Source: JAYEMH01 sp034717985 [NCBI: Candidatus Ratteibacteria bacterium] (GTDB taxonomy: Bacteria; CAZDME01; JAYEMH01). Taken from it: a stretch of DNA of 64,000 nucleotides. Each line of letters opens with the position of its first letter. Position 1 is the stretch's first letter. The notes under the pieces were generated by a model. That model did not search any database and had not been told where the DNA came from. It saw only the letters and a program-made list of their open reading frames with translations. The stretch is from NCBI GenBank assembly GCA_034717985.1, contig JAYEMH010000039.1, positions 1 to 64,000 on the forward strand, written 5' to 3'. Below, one piece after another: positions 15,532 to 24,638 of the stretch. Both the position numbers and the translations under genes were made by a program.

Positions 15532-16401
15532 TTAATATATATCCTGTATATCGTTGATGGCAGTGGCTCTCTGGAGAGGATTAAGAAGCTGGTCGAGAAA
15601 TATACCTAATTTTGAGATTACCGTCGAGCGGACGTAAACAATCTCTCCCGGCTTTATAATAAGATTGTCTTCCATTTTTCCCCGGTAGAGCAGGTCATAT
15701 AATTTGACGGTCTTTTTCGGGATATTAGGATCCGGGCTGAAGATATAGGCAAAGCGTAAAGATGCCCCGCGGGTCGGCATGCCGGATGCGGTAATGGCGT
15801 CTCTCACGGTCATCTTCTTTCCCTGGGTAGAATATCTTCCCGGCCGGGCCACGGCGCCAATCACATAAATAAACTGGCTGTTATATTCAATAATTCTGAC
15901 ATCAACGCTCGGCTTTTCAATAAAGCCAGATAAAAAGGCCGCCAGTTTATCTCTTAGCTGAAATTTGCTTAAGCCTTCGGCTTTTATCGGGTCTAAATAG
16001 GGCAGGCAGACATAACCGTTCGGTTCAATGCGAAAATCTCCCGAAAACTCCGGGTGGCGCAAAACCGAAACCCGGATAATATCATCCGGCCCCAGGGAAT
16101 AACTGTCATTTTTTACCGCCTTAACTTCGGCAGAATCTTTGTCCCTTTCTTCAACAACCGGCAGTTCTATCACTTCTTCTTCAATCAGCGGCAATTCCAC
16201 TTCAATTTCACCCGCAGACTCCTCCGGCTCCGGATAAACCCGTTCTGTTTTGAGACGGCTTTCTTTTTCTTCAAATTGTTTCACCACTCTATAACTGGCA
16301 AAGACAGAGGTGGAAAGAAGGAAAAGAGCGGTTAGAGAAGCTATAACGTATATAGAACGTTGATGGAATGTCATTATCGGCACCTTTGGTTTAAAGTTCA
16401 T
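15532..16401 (-). CDS. Wza-type polysaccharide export protein (Poly_export and SLBB)
   Basis: 289 residues. A hydrophobic signal/anchor (YVIASLTALFLLSTSVFAS, about 18-36) is followed by an acidic Glu-rich linker. Then comes the Poly_export domain starting YSLGPDDIIRVSVL and containing RIEPNGYVCLPYLDP, and an SLBB domain (VIGAVARPGRYST, DAITASGM). There is no lipobox cysteine. It lacks the long C-terminal helix of E. coli Wza. It is the first gene of the export operon and has its own promoter. It is predicted to form the periplasmic/outer-membrane channel for polysaccharide. Confidence 0.85.
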   Translation of the reverse strand: MNFKPKVPIMTFHQRSIYVIASLTALFLLSTSVFASYRVVKQFEEKESRLKTERVYPEPEESAGEIEVELPLIEEEVIELPVVEERDKDSAEVKAVKNDSYSLGPDDIIRVSVLRHPEFSGDFRIEPNGYVCLPYLDPIKAEGLSKFQLRDKLAAFLSGFIEKPSVDVRIIEYNSQFIYVIGAVARPGRYSTQGKKMTVRDAITASGMPTRGASLRFAYIFSPDPNIPKKTVKLYDLLYRGKMEDNLIIKPGEIVYVRSTVISKLGIFLDQLLNPLQRATAINDIQDIY

Positions 16402-16410
16402 TTAGTATAA

Positions 16411-16439
16411 ATTATAGCACAGAAAATCTCTGAAGTAAA
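16411..16439 (-). promoter_or_regulatory. Promoter of the polysaccharide export operon
   Basis: On the minus strand, TTTACT (16439-16434), 17 bases and TATAAT (16416-16411), with an extended -10 TG (TGCTATAAT). It lies about 10 bases before the first candidate start at 16401, or 36 before an in-frame ATG further in (MTFHQRS). Confidence 0.6.
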
Positions 16440-16459
16440 GCCAAAATTGACTGCGGCAG

Positions 16460-18454
16460 CTAAGCCATACGGAGCGGGTCAACATCAACCGATATGTTAA
16501 TTTTACTTCCCGCTGAAAAATCCCGCAAAACACCGGTAAAAACATCCTGCAGTTTTTTTAAATCTTTTGCTTTTAAGGTTATCTGCCGGCAATATTTTCC
16601 TTTGATTTTTGAATAGGGGGAGGAAAACGGCCCTAAAATTTCGAAATGTTTGTGTTTTCCGGCTTCTTTCAGTTTTAAAAAAAGACGATTGGAATTTTTC
16701 TTGACACTATTTTCATCTTTCCCTCGTACGGTTATATTCGTAAAATGGCTGAAGGGAGGATAGGTAAGCTCCCGGCGAAATTTTAATTCCTCACGGTAGA
16801 ATGCCCGGTAATCATGATTTTTTACCGCCATAAGGCTAAAATGGTCAGGATGATAAGTTTGAATAATAACCCGGCCTTTTTTTCCCATCTGACCGGTTAT
16901 CCGACTCAATAGCTGGAAGTTTTTTTCTCCGGAGCGAAAATCCGGCAAATTAAGAGTAACATCAGCCGATATAACACCAACCAGGGTGGCCCGGGGAAAA
17001 CCCCGGTCTTTGGCAACCATTTGTGTACCAATGAGAAAATCACTATCTCCGGCCTCAAATTTCCTCAGGAGGTCTCGGCGGGCATTTTCCCGCCGGACAG
17101 AATCGGTATCCATTCGAATAACCCGGGCTCCGCTAAATTTTCTGTTAACTGCCTCCTCTACCTTTTGTGTCCCTAAGCCCGTGTAGCGAATATATGAGCT
17201 GAAACATTGGGGGCAGACCGAGGGCGGAGACTGGCGATAGCCGCAATAATGACAATGCGCCAAACCGTCGTCCTGATGAAAAATTAATGACACATTACAA
17301 TCGGGACAACGCAAAACAAACCCGCATTGCCGGCATAGAAGAGCGGTGGCAAAACCCCGCCGATTTAAAAAGAGGATTATTCCCTCCCGATTTTTCATCC
17401 TTTCCCGGATTGCCTCTTCTAAGGACGGAGAAATAATCCTATACCCGCTCCTTACCCGGGTCATATCGACAATTTGCACCTCACAGGGAGGCGTTTTATC
17501 GAACCTTTCCGGTAAAACAGCCATCTTGTATTTTTTTCTCTCGGCCTGATAAAAAGTTTCTAAAGATGGGGCGGCCGAACTTAAAATAACCAGGGCCCGA
17601 TTCATTCGCGCCCGCTGAAGGGCCGCTTCCCGGGCATGATATTTCGGGTCATCACTTTGTTTGTACGAACCGTCATCTTCATCAAAAATAATAATCATTC
17701 CCAACTTATTGAAGGGGGCGAATATTGCCGAGCGGGCACCGATTACAATATCTGTTTCGCCTTTTTTTATCTTTTGCCACTGCTCATAATGCTCCCGCCG
17801 GGGAAGCCCGCTGTGCAGAACTCCCGCCCGGCGGCCATATTGCTTAACCAGCCTTTTGAAAATCCGGGGGATTTTTGAAACTTCCGGGACTAAAATAATA
17901 ACCTGCTTCTCCATTTTCAGGCAACAATCTATCGCCTGGAGGCAAACTTCAGTCTTTCCGCTCCCGACAGCTCCAAAAAGCAGCAAAACTTCAAACAAAC
18001 CTTTCTCTAATGTGTTTTTAATTAAATTCAAGGCCTTCGCTTGCGGCCGGTTTGGAATATGTTTAGGAAAAGCTGCTTTAGCGGAAAGAGAAGCTGCCTT
18101 TTTCCTTTCCCTTTTCGGGGCTCCCTTTTTTACGGCGGCCGGAACGGCTTCAAATAAAGCCTTTCCCCGGGAACAAAAATAATACCGGCTTATCCAGCCG
18201 GCTAAGCGGAATATCTCTTGATTTAACAGCGGCTCATCATCCAAAACCTGAAATATTTCTTTTATTTTTTCCTCAGGAATATCGGGCCGGTCGGTAAGCC
18301 CGACAATAAAACCCGGGAGCGTCTTTTTACCGAAGGGCACGCTTACTCTTTTTCCGATAACAGCTCTATCTTTCAGTTCCCGGGGAATACGGTAATGAAA
18401 CTCTTTATTGATGGGTAAATCGAAGACAATTCCGGCGTAGGTTTTATTGCTCAT
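16460..18454 (-). CDS. priA: Primosomal protein N' (replication restart helicase)
   Basis: 664 residues, slightly shorter than E. coli PriA (732). The N-terminal DNA-binding domain begins YAGIVFDLPINKEFHYRIP. Walker A is LLFGAVGSGKTEV and the DEAD-type motif II is IIIFDEDDGSYKQ. Eight cysteines in the order CRQCGFVLRCPDC and HCHYCGY, then CPQC, bind the two zinc ions. Later motifs are GTQMVAKDRGFP and SRITGQMGKKGRV. PriA reloads DnaB at stalled forks. It ends 59 bases before the polysaccharide operon and starts four bases after the udg stop. Confidence 0.95.
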   Translation of the reverse strand: MSNKTYAGIVFDLPINKEFHYRIPRELKDRAVIGKRVSVPFGKKTLPGFIVGLTDRPDIPEEKIKEIFQVLDDEPLLNQEIFRLAGWISRYYFCSRGKALFEAVPAAVKKGAPKRERKKAASLSAKAAFPKHIPNRPQAKALNLIKNTLEKGLFEVLLLFGAVGSGKTEVCLQAIDCCLKMEKQVIILVPEVSKIPRIFKRLVKQYGRRAGVLHSGLPRREHYEQWQKIKKGETDIVIGARSAIFAPFNKLGMIIIFDEDDGSYKQSDDPKYHAREAALQRARMNRALVILSSAAPSLETFYQAERKKYKMAVLPERFDKTPPCEVQIVDMTRVRSGYRIISPSLEEAIRERMKNREGIILFLNRRGFATALLCRQCGFVLRCPDCNVSLIFHQDDGLAHCHYCGYRQSPPSVCPQCFSSYIRYTGLGTQKVEEAVNRKFSGARVIRMDTDSVRRENARRDLLRKFEAGDSDFLIGTQMVAKDRGFPRATLVGVISADVTLNLPDFRSGEKNFQLLSRITGQMGKKGRVIIQTYHPDHFSLMAVKNHDYRAFYREELKFRRELTYPPFSHFTNITVRGKDENSVKKNSNRLFLKLKEAGKHKHFEILGPFSSPYSKIKGKYCRQITLKAKDLKKLQDVFTGVLRDFSAGSKINISVDVDPLRMA

Positions 18455-18457
18455 ATG

Positions 18458-19123
18458 TTAAATTTTGTCATACTCTTTCTTAAGTTTTTTCATATCCTCC
18501 CAAACCAAACGTTTATCGCCCGGATTACGCAAAAGATAGGCTGGATGATAGGTAACCAAAAGCTTCATGCCTCTCAAATCAAACCACTGTCCCCGCAAAA
18601 TACCGATTCTTTCCTGAGAATTTAGCAGGGTCTGGGCGGCAAATCTTCCCAAAGCACAAATTAACTTCGGCTTCATTACCTCCACCTGCTCCCAGAGAAT
18701 CTGCTGGCAGGTAGAAATTTCCTGTGGTTCCGGATCGCGATTATTAGGCGGGCGGCATTTCAGGATATTGGTAATATAAATGTCGGCCCTTTGCAGGCCG
18801 ATGGCCGCCAGGATTTTATCAAGGAGCTTACCGGCCCGGCCCACAAAAGGATAACCCTGCAAGTCCTCTTCTCTGCCCGGCGCTTCTCCGACAAAAACCA
18901 GTTTAGCCCGGGCATTCCCCTCACCAAAAACCAGATGTTTCCTGTCTCGTCCTAAACTGCACCGCTGGCAATCGGCATATTTATCTTTCAGGTCTTTAAG
19001 GCTGGCCTTTTTCTCTGCCTTTTTAAATTTATTCATTGAAAAATCCCCCTGTTGGGCACAAATATATTCCCGGGTTAATTTAATTAAATCGCCTAATTCC
19101 TTCTTTAATTCTTGACGGTTCAT
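18458..19123 (-). CDS. Uracil-DNA glycosylase, family 4 (Fe-S)
   Basis: 221 residues. Cys52 and Cys55 (CQRC), Cys123 and Cys139 are placed to bind the 4Fe-4S cluster of family 4 enzymes. GEAPGREED (79-87) is motif 1 and TYHPAYLLRN the second. The N-terminal 45 residues are an extra helical, Lys-rich extension. The enzyme removes uracil from DNA after cytosine deamination and starts base excision repair. It lies between valS and priA in the same orientation with short gaps. Confidence 0.9.
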   Translation of the reverse strand: MNRQELKKELGDLIKLTREYICAQQGDFSMNKFKKAEKKASLKDLKDKYADCQRCSLGRDRKHLVFGEGNARAKLVFVGEAPGREEDLQGYPFVGRAGKLLDKILAAIGLQRADIYITNILKCRPPNNRDPEPQEISTCQQILWEQVEVMKPKLICALGRFAAQTLLNSQERIGILRGQWFDLRGMKLLVTYHPAYLLRNPGDKRLVWEDMKKLKKEYDKI

Positions 19124-19144
19124 ATAAGGGAATTGGTGTTCGGG

Positions 19145-21823
19145 TTAAATTAAGGTTTTAAGACTGGTGTCCAATTTATCAAGTTTTGCTTTAAGCTGTA
19201 ATTCGGAATTCTTTGTTTTCTCCACCACATCCCGGGGCGCCTTTTGAAGAAAATCCTCATTTAAGAGGCGGATTTCAACCTGCGAGATACCCTCTTTTGT
19301 CCGGTCAATCTCTTTTTTTAACCGTTCTTTTTCTTTTTGAATATCAATCAGGCCTTCAAGCGGCATAAAAATTTCAAACTTATTTACTATCGCGGTGGCG
19401 CAAAGCTTAGGCTTCTCGATTTTATTTTTAATGCGCAAATCTTTTATTCCGGCTAAGTTTTTTAAAATCTGATTATTTTCCAGTATTATTCGGCGAGAAC
19501 TGGAAGCAGTTGTCCGAATTAAAATATCCACTTTTTCGGCCGGGGCAATATTTATTTCTCCCCTGAGATTTCTCACCGCCGTAATTATCGTAATTAAAAC
19601 CGCCATGCTTTTTTCGGCCGCGGGATTAATCAGTTTATGGTTTACCCTGGGCCAGGGGGCAAGCATAATCGTCTCTCCTTGATGCGGCAGTTTCTGCCAG
19701 ATTTCCTCGGTAATAAAAGGAGCAAAAGGATGAAGCAGGCGCAGAGATTTTTCTAAAATCCGGCAGAGTATTTCCTGGGTAATCCGGCGATGATTCTTCT
19801 CCCCCAAATCTATTTTAGAAATTTCTAAATACCAATCGCAGAATTCATGCCAGAGAAAATTGTAGATAGAGAGAGCCGCCTCATTAAAACGATATTTCCG
19901 GAGCGAGGTTTCCACCTGGCCGATAATTCTTTCTAAGCGGCTCATTATCCATGCATCGGCCGGATTAAATTCTTCGATTTTAAGATTTTTAGTGAGCGGC
20001 CGGTAATCATTCAGATTTCTTAAGACGAAGCGGGCCAGATTCCAGATTTTATTGGCAAAATTTCTTCCCATCTCAAACTTACTTTCCGAAAGAAGCACAT
20101 CCTGCCCTTCACTGGTAAGACTGATAAGACTGAAGCGCACCGCATCGGTGCCAAATCGGTTAATCATATCCAGGGGGTCTATCCCATTTCCTAAAGATTT
20201 GCTCATTTTTCTTCCCAGTTCATCTAAAATAGTTCCGTGGATATAAACGTGCTTGAAAGGGATATTTTTAATAAACTCTAAACCCATCATAATCATTCTG
20301 GCCACCCAGAAGAAAATTATCCCGCGGTCGGTAACCAGTGCTGAGGTCGGATAGAAATAACCTAAATCCCTGGTTTTCTTTGGCCAGCCCAGGGTAGAAA
20401 ACGGCCAGAGAGCAGAAGAAAACCAGGTATCCAGCACATCTTCATCCTGCTCAATCTCTTTGGATTTACAAACCGGACATTTATCCGGCTTGATGCGGGA
20501 GACAATAATCCCTGTTTTAGTATCCTCCGGTTTATCTCCTATTTTCTTCCGGCAGCGGCGGCAGTAATAAACGGGCAGCTGATGTCCCCACCAGATTTGC
20601 CGGGAGATACACCAATCCTTTATCTCTTTCATCCATGAAAGATAAAATTTCTCCCAGCGCGGCGGGAAGAAATGAATTTTTTTCGACTTCACCGCTTTTA
20701 TGGCCGGCTCAGCTAACTTTTTCATTTTGACAAACCACTGGAGCGATAAATGAGGCTCAACTACGGTATGACAGCGATAGCATTTGCCTATGGCATGAAG
20801 ATAGTCTTCCTCTTTTAATAAAAGCCCTTCTTTAATTAAATCTTCAACTACCTGCTGCCGGCATTTCTCCCGGGTTAAACCCTGATAAGGAGAACCGGCT
20901 TCAGCAGTCATCAAAGCCTGTCTGTCAATAACGACTGGCGCCTCCAGGCGGTGCCTTTGCCCAACCAGGAAATCAGCCGCGTCATGAGCCGGGGTTACTT
21001 TAACTGCTCCCGTGCCGAATTTCGGATCGACAAAATCATCCGCCAGAACCGGAATTTCCCGATTCTGTAAAGGCAGTATAACAGTTTTACCAATTAGTTT
21101 TTTGAAACGCTTATCACGGGGATTAACGGCTACCGCCGTATCGCCCAGCATTGTCTCCGGACGGGTAGTCGCCACCGCGATAAATTCATCCTTGGTTCCT
21201 TTTAACGGATATTTGATATAATAAAGCCGCCCTTTTTCCTCAGTATACTCTACTTCAATATCGGAAAGAGCCGTCAAGCACCTCGGGCACCAGTTAATAA
21301 TATACCTCCCGCGATAGATGTATCCTTTTTTGTAAAGGCGGATAAAGGCCTCTTTGACCGCTTCGGATAATCCTTCATCCAGGGTAAATCTTTCTCTTGA
21401 CCAATCACAGCTTGAGCCTAATTTTTTTAACTGCTTGATAATCGTTCGTCCATATTCATTTCTCCACCGCCAAACCTTATTTATAAAAGCCGCCCGGCCA
21501 GTTTGATGACGATTCAAACCTTCCCGCTTTAATTGTTTCTCCACCACATTCTGGGTAGCAATGCCGGCATGGTCTGTTCCCGGCAGCCATAAGGCTTCTT
21601 TCCCTGACATTCTCTGCCAGCGGATAAGAATATCCTGGATGGTATTATTCAGGGCATGCCCCATATGAAGTTCGCCGGTTATATTCGGCGGCGGGATGAC
21701 AATGGTATAAGGCTTCTTTTTCTTATCTATCTTCGCCTGAAAGAAACCTTTCTTCTCCCAGAGCTTATACCACTTGTCTTCTACATCTTTAGGATTGTAT
21801 TGCGGCGGTAATTCTTTTGGCAT
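19145..21823 (-). CDS. valS: Valyl-tRNA synthetase
   Basis: 892 residues, the expected size. The class I HMGH signature is at 53-56 (ITGELHMGHALNN) and KMSKS occurs as GRKMSKSLGNGIDP. The editing domain has ATTRPETMLGDTAV and TPAHDAADF. The long C-terminal coiled coil (KEKERLKKEIDRTKEGISQ) that contacts tRNA is complete. It charges tRNA-Val. It is followed 21 bases later by the uracil-DNA glycosylase gene. Confidence 0.97.
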   Translation of the reverse strand: MPKELPPQYNPKDVEDKWYKLWEKKGFFQAKIDKKKKPYTIVIPPPNITGELHMGHALNNTIQDILIRWQRMSGKEALWLPGTDHAGIATQNVVEKQLKREGLNRHQTGRAAFINKVWRWRNEYGRTIIKQLKKLGSSCDWSRERFTLDEGLSEAVKEAFIRLYKKGYIYRGRYIINWCPRCLTALSDIEVEYTEEKGRLYYIKYPLKGTKDEFIAVATTRPETMLGDTAVAVNPRDKRFKKLIGKTVILPLQNREIPVLADDFVDPKFGTGAVKVTPAHDAADFLVGQRHRLEAPVVIDRQALMTAEAGSPYQGLTREKCRQQVVEDLIKEGLLLKEEDYLHAIGKCYRCHTVVEPHLSLQWFVKMKKLAEPAIKAVKSKKIHFFPPRWEKFYLSWMKEIKDWCISRQIWWGHQLPVYYCRRCRKKIGDKPEDTKTGIIVSRIKPDKCPVCKSKEIEQDEDVLDTWFSSALWPFSTLGWPKKTRDLGYFYPTSALVTDRGIIFFWVARMIMMGLEFIKNIPFKHVYIHGTILDELGRKMSKSLGNGIDPLDMINRFGTDAVRFSLISLTSEGQDVLLSESKFEMGRNFANKIWNLARFVLRNLNDYRPLTKNLKIEEFNPADAWIMSRLERIIGQVETSLRKYRFNEAALSIYNFLWHEFCDWYLEISKIDLGEKNHRRITQEILCRILEKSLRLLHPFAPFITEEIWQKLPHQGETIMLAPWPRVNHKLINPAAEKSMAVLITIITAVRNLRGEINIAPAEKVDILIRTTASSSRRIILENNQILKNLAGIKDLRIKNKIEKPKLCATAIVNKFEIFMPLEGLIDIQKEKERLKKEIDRTKEGISQVEIRLLNEDFLQKAPRDVVEKTKNSELQLKAKLDKLDTSLKTLI

Positions 21824-21858
21824 TGGTTACTCTTTTCAGAAAACAGATATTTCCGTCA

Positions 21859-22143
21859 TCACACTAATCTAACTTGCAACTGCTTATCTAATGCATGGGC
21901 AAGTTTAATCAGTGTCCTCAAGGAATATCGCTTGTTGTGAATATCCTCTAAACGAGACACTGTCTGCTGCGTTGTGTGTAATTGTCTGGCTAATTGTTTT
22001 TGAGTTAAGTGCTTCCTTTGCCGCAGTTTAGCTATCTGAATGGCCAATGAAGCATAAATCTCCTCTTCATCAAAAACCTTTCTAAACTCTGAATTTTTTA
22101 ATTCCTTGTCCAAATAGTCTTTAAATCGAACTGTTTCTTTCAT
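21859..22143 (-). CDS. XRE-family HTH protein, HigA-like antitoxin
   Basis: 94 residues with a C-terminal lambda-repressor-like HTH: IQIAKLRQRKHLTQKQLARQ, TTQQTVSRLE and RTLIKLAHAL. The N-terminal 40 residues (RFKDYLDKELKNSEFRKVFD) are the toxin-binding side of HigA-type antitoxins of the HigB-first type. A strong GGAGG site precedes it. The frame upstream carries only a shortened toxin remnant (22151-22237), so it is probably an orphan repressor now. Confidence 0.75.
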   Translation of the reverse strand: MKETVRFKDYLDKELKNSEFRKVFDEEEIYASLAIQIAKLRQRKHLTQKQLARQLHTTQQTVSRLEDIHNKRYSLRTLIKLAHALDKQLQVRLV

Positions 22144-22150
22144 AATTAAG

Positions 22151-22237
22151 TTATCCTCCTTTATGCCGCTGTAAAAAAATTCTCATACACTCTTCGGCTC
22201 GTTTAATTTCCTCCCGGCGAATTTTCCATACAAACAA
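22151..22237 (-). pseudogene. Remnant of a HigB/Gp49-like toxin C-terminus
   Basis: Just before the HigA-like start, 28 codons read WKIRREEIKRAEECMRIFLQ, then RHKGG and stop. The pattern (K..R.EI..A......L) and the position match the C-terminal helix of Gp49-like HigB toxins, which always precede HigA in this type of operon. A stop lies immediately upstream in this frame, and the remaining toxin core could not be recognised. Truncation or frameshift is likely. The match is short. Confidence 0.4.
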
Positions 22238-22693
22238 TCATCATGTCTTACTGAAGCATCCGTTACCGTAAGTCGTATCTTGCCAACAGTTTTATTCAGC
22301 GAATCTTTTGCCCAATTGTTTCTTTTTAGTCTCGTTTTCAAAAAACCTTTTAATCTGAATCCTACTCACATCCTGCTACCTCTATCAAATTTGACCACTG
22401 AAACACAGATAAATAATCCTTTCGTACAAATTAATGCTATCTGTGGTTATTTTTCCTTTCTTTCTTGCTTGTCCTCCCCGCTTAAATTTCCGTATTGTCA
22501 AAACTTACCACAGAAACACGGAAGAGATTTAATAACTCCCCTGCTATCTTTTTTTTAATTCTAAATTCTTTTTTCCCGTGTTTCCGCCCTTCCGTGCTTC
22601 CGTGGTAACTATCTTTGTGGTTTTCATAAGATTTTTGACACTACCTAAATTTCAGAACGAAATTTGGGGAGGGTTCTTTTTTCTCTGTGTCCT
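22238..22693. other. Gene-free stretch with short dispersed words
   Basis: About 450 bases with no supportable gene. It contains words such as CACTGAAACACAGAT, CCACAGAAACACGGAAG and CCGTGCTTCCGTGGTAAC, which look like degenerate copies of a common spacer repeat in inverse orientation. The frames that cross it lack ribosome sites and protein-like composition. Confidence 0.6.
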
Positions 22694-22770
22694 TTTTATT
22701 TTTTTGTCTTTCTGTTAGAGGGACGGGCATGCCCGTCCCCTACATATTTTTCAATCCTTTTAAAACCCTG
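22694..22770. repeat. 77-bp direct repeat, left copy, with REP-like palindrome
   Basis: The copy starts TTTTATTTTTTTGTCTTTC and includes the palindrome GGGACGGGCATGCCCGTCCC (22720-22739). The partner copy is at 23574-23650, exactly 880 bases away, with about six mismatches. Together they bracket the vapBC cassette. Confidence 0.85.
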
Positions 22771-22903
22771 CCTGCCCCGTAACTCCGCCAAAGGCGGATG
22801 GTATTGGGGTAAATCCTGTCAAAAATTCTTTGTTTTTTTCTTTCAATTCTATTCTAATATTTAAATAAAACCGTTCCCTTTTTACTTACTTATTATTTTT
22901 CGA

Positions 22904-23284
22904 TTAATTAGACGCTGGCCCTATTTTCTTATAAGCTATCCTTAATATAGCAGCTGCGTGTTGCAGCTTAGTATCTAAAGTCCATAGAGAAACTTCATTT
23001 AATAGCGTAGTTGCCAGAAGATGAACATCAATAAGGCCAATGCCCTTACCCATCAAATTCTTGTTTTCAATAAATAATAATACTTCTTCATTGTCTATCA
23101 CCTCAACCATAGGGAGAGAACTAAGCAATGACAAAATTACTCTCCTGTTCTTAATATTACCGCATGCAAGTTCTCCAATAATGAAAGGATGGCAAACTAC
23201 ATCACCGTCATTCAGGAGTTGCTCGAGTTTAGAATTACTATTGTGTAAATGAGAAACCCATACTGATGTATCAACAAGAATCAT
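22904..23284 (-). CDS. vapC: VapC-type PIN-domain toxin
   Basis: 126 residues with the four acidic PIN positions visible: MILVDTSVWV (Asp5), IIGELACG (Glu), GIGLIDVHLLA (Asp) and LWTLDTKL (Asp). PIN toxins of VapBC pairs are Mg-dependent RNases acting on tRNA or rRNA. The start codon overlaps the vapB stop by one base (TAATG). All catalytic residues are present, so the toxin looks functional. Confidence 0.88.
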   Translation of the reverse strand: MILVDTSVWVSHLHNSNSKLEQLLNDGDVVCHPFIIGELACGNIKNRRVILSLLSSLPMVEVIDNEEVLLFIENKNLMGKGIGLIDVHLLATTLLNEVSLWTLDTKLQHAAAILRIAYKKIGPASN

Positions 23285-23475
23285 TAATTCACTCTCCTGC
23301 GAGGTATAATATGTAAATTCTTTTCGGTCCCCCCTAATTTAGCCAGCCTTTTACTGCTTTCTCGAGCAATTAGCGCTTCCAAACCTAATCTGACTAGAGT
23401 GGTTTTCTCTTTAATTCCCGTGAGTCTTGATACTTTTTTAATCAAGTCGTCTTTAATATTTAATGTTGTTCTCAT
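23284..23475 (-). CDS. vapB: VapB-type antitoxin, ribbon-helix-helix
   Basis: 63 residues from ATG 23475, chosen because GAAAGGAG lies just upstream and the predicted promoter lies inside the longer frame. The N-terminal strand and helices MRTTLNIKDDLIKKVSRLTG match VapB proteins of the MRTTLxxDDxL type, followed by KTTLVRLGLEALIARES. The strand dimer binds DNA at the promoter and the C-terminal tail blocks VapC. Confidence 0.85.
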   Translation of the reverse strand: MRTTLNIKDDLIKKVSRLTGIKEKTTLVRLGLEALIARESSKRLAKLGGTEKNLHIIPRRRVN

Positions 23476-23508
23476 ATAGCAACTCCTTTCATATATTTCA
23501 TATGTATT

Positions 23509-23537
23509 AGTATGCACCAAATATACATATATGTCAA
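23509..23537 (-). promoter_or_regulatory. vapBC promoter
   Basis: On the minus strand, TTGACA (23537-23532), 17 bases and CATACT (23514-23509). The surrounding ATATGTATAT and ATACATATG words are mutually inverted and may be the VapB operator. Confidence 0.55.
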
Positions 23538-23573
23538 GTTTTTTTGGTATAACGAGTCTGTAGAAAAAGCCCA

Positions 23574-23650
23574 TTTTATTTTTTTGTCTTTCTGTTAGAG
23601 GGACGGGCGTGTCCGTCCCCTACATATTTTTTAATCCTTTTTAAATCCTG
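23574..23650. repeat. 77-bp direct repeat, right copy, with REP-like palindrome
   Basis: Partner of 22694-22770. The palindrome here is GGGACGGGCGTGTCCGTCCC (23600-23619), with one arm mutated. Just before it lies AACGAGTCTGTAGAAAAAGC, a word that recurs near 61414 next to another accessory gene. Confidence 0.85.
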
Positions 23651-23705
23651 TAAATCCTGTCAAAAAAATTTTATTTTTTTTATTTTCTCTCCGTGTGCTC
23701 TGTGG

Positions 23706-24638
23706 TTAATATTTTTTGTTTTTTCCGTTTAAATAATTCCGGGCCGATACGGCGGCCAGGGCACCTTCGCCGCAGGCAACAGTTATCTGCCGCACCTCTT
23801 TTGCGCGCACATCCCCCGCCGCATATATCCCCGGCAGAGAGGTTTCCATTTTCTCGTTGGTGATAATAAACTCGTCTTTATCCAGTTCAACAAGGCCTTC
23901 CAAAAAACCGGCGTTGGGTAAAAATCCAATATAAACAAAAATCCCGGAGGTTTCTATTTTACTTTCTTTATTACTCTCCTTGTCCCTGACCGTAATCGAT
24001 TCAACAAAATCTTTGCCGTTTATAGAAACAACAACATGGTTTAAAATAAGTTTGATTTTTTTATTCTTCGTTAATCTTTCCTGGAAAATTCCATCGGCCC
24101 GCAATTCATTCCGCCGATGAACTAAAATTACCTCCCGGGCAAATTCAGTCAAAAATAAGGCCTCCTCGGCCGCCGTATTACCGCCGCCAAGCACTAAAAC
24201 CGTTTTATCTTTATAAAGAGGGGCGTCGCAGATTGCGCAATATGAAACACCCCGGCCGATATATTCGTCTTCACCGGGAACATTCAATTTCCTGGGAATA
24301 CTGCCTGAAGCAACTATCAGCGCGTGAGCGGTGTAATCTCCTTTGTTTGAGTTAATCCTGAGCAGTTTTCCCGCCGGCTCAATTCTTTTAACCTCCGTAA
24401 ATTCGCTGATCTCCGCTTCAAATCTTTGAGCCTGCTCTTTAAGCTTCACAGCTAAATCTCTTCCCTGTACTCCTTCGGGAAACCCTGGATAGTTCTCTAT
24501 TATATCGGTATTGGCCAGTAAACCTCCGCACAATCCCTTCTCCACCAACAAGGTCTTTAACCTTTGCCTGGAGGTATAAATAGCGGCGGTCATTCCACCA
24601 GGCCCGCCGCCGATAACAATTACATCACGAATCTTCAT
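23706..24638 (-). CDS. trxB: Thioredoxin reductase
   Basis: 310 residues. The FAD site is VIGGGPGGMTAAIY (9-21). The redox pair is CAIC (134-137). The NADPH domain begins VLVLGGGNTAAEEA with HRRNELRA, and the last FAD motif is GIYAAGDVR. It reduces thioredoxin with NADPH. The start codon lies 14 bases inside the ispF frame, so the two are coupled. No thioredoxin gene is in the window. Confidence 0.95.
   Translation of the reverse strand: MKIRDVIVIGGGPGGMTAAIYTSRQRLKTLLVEKGLCGGLLANTDIIENYPGFPEGVQGRDLAVKLKEQAQRFEAEISEFTEVKRIEPAGKLLRINSNKGDYTAHALIVASGSIPRKLNVPGEDEYIGRGVSYCAICDAPLYKDKTVLVLGGGNTAAEEALFLTEFAREVILVHRRNELRADGIFQERLTKNKKIKLILNHVVVSINGKDFVESITVRDKESNKESKIETSGIFVYIGFLPNAGFLEGLVELDKDEFIITNEKMETSLPGIYAAGDVRAKEVRQITVACGEGALAAVSARNYLNGKNKKY

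Noticed and set aside
16986-17186. Plus-strand frames inside priA, valS, RND and other minus-strand genes
   Set aside because: They are antisense shadows of well-supported genes, without ribosome sites or protein-like composition.
22280-22864. Two plus-strand frames in the spacer before vapBC
   Set aside because: They are composed of spacer words and poly-T antisense sequence, with no ribosome site.
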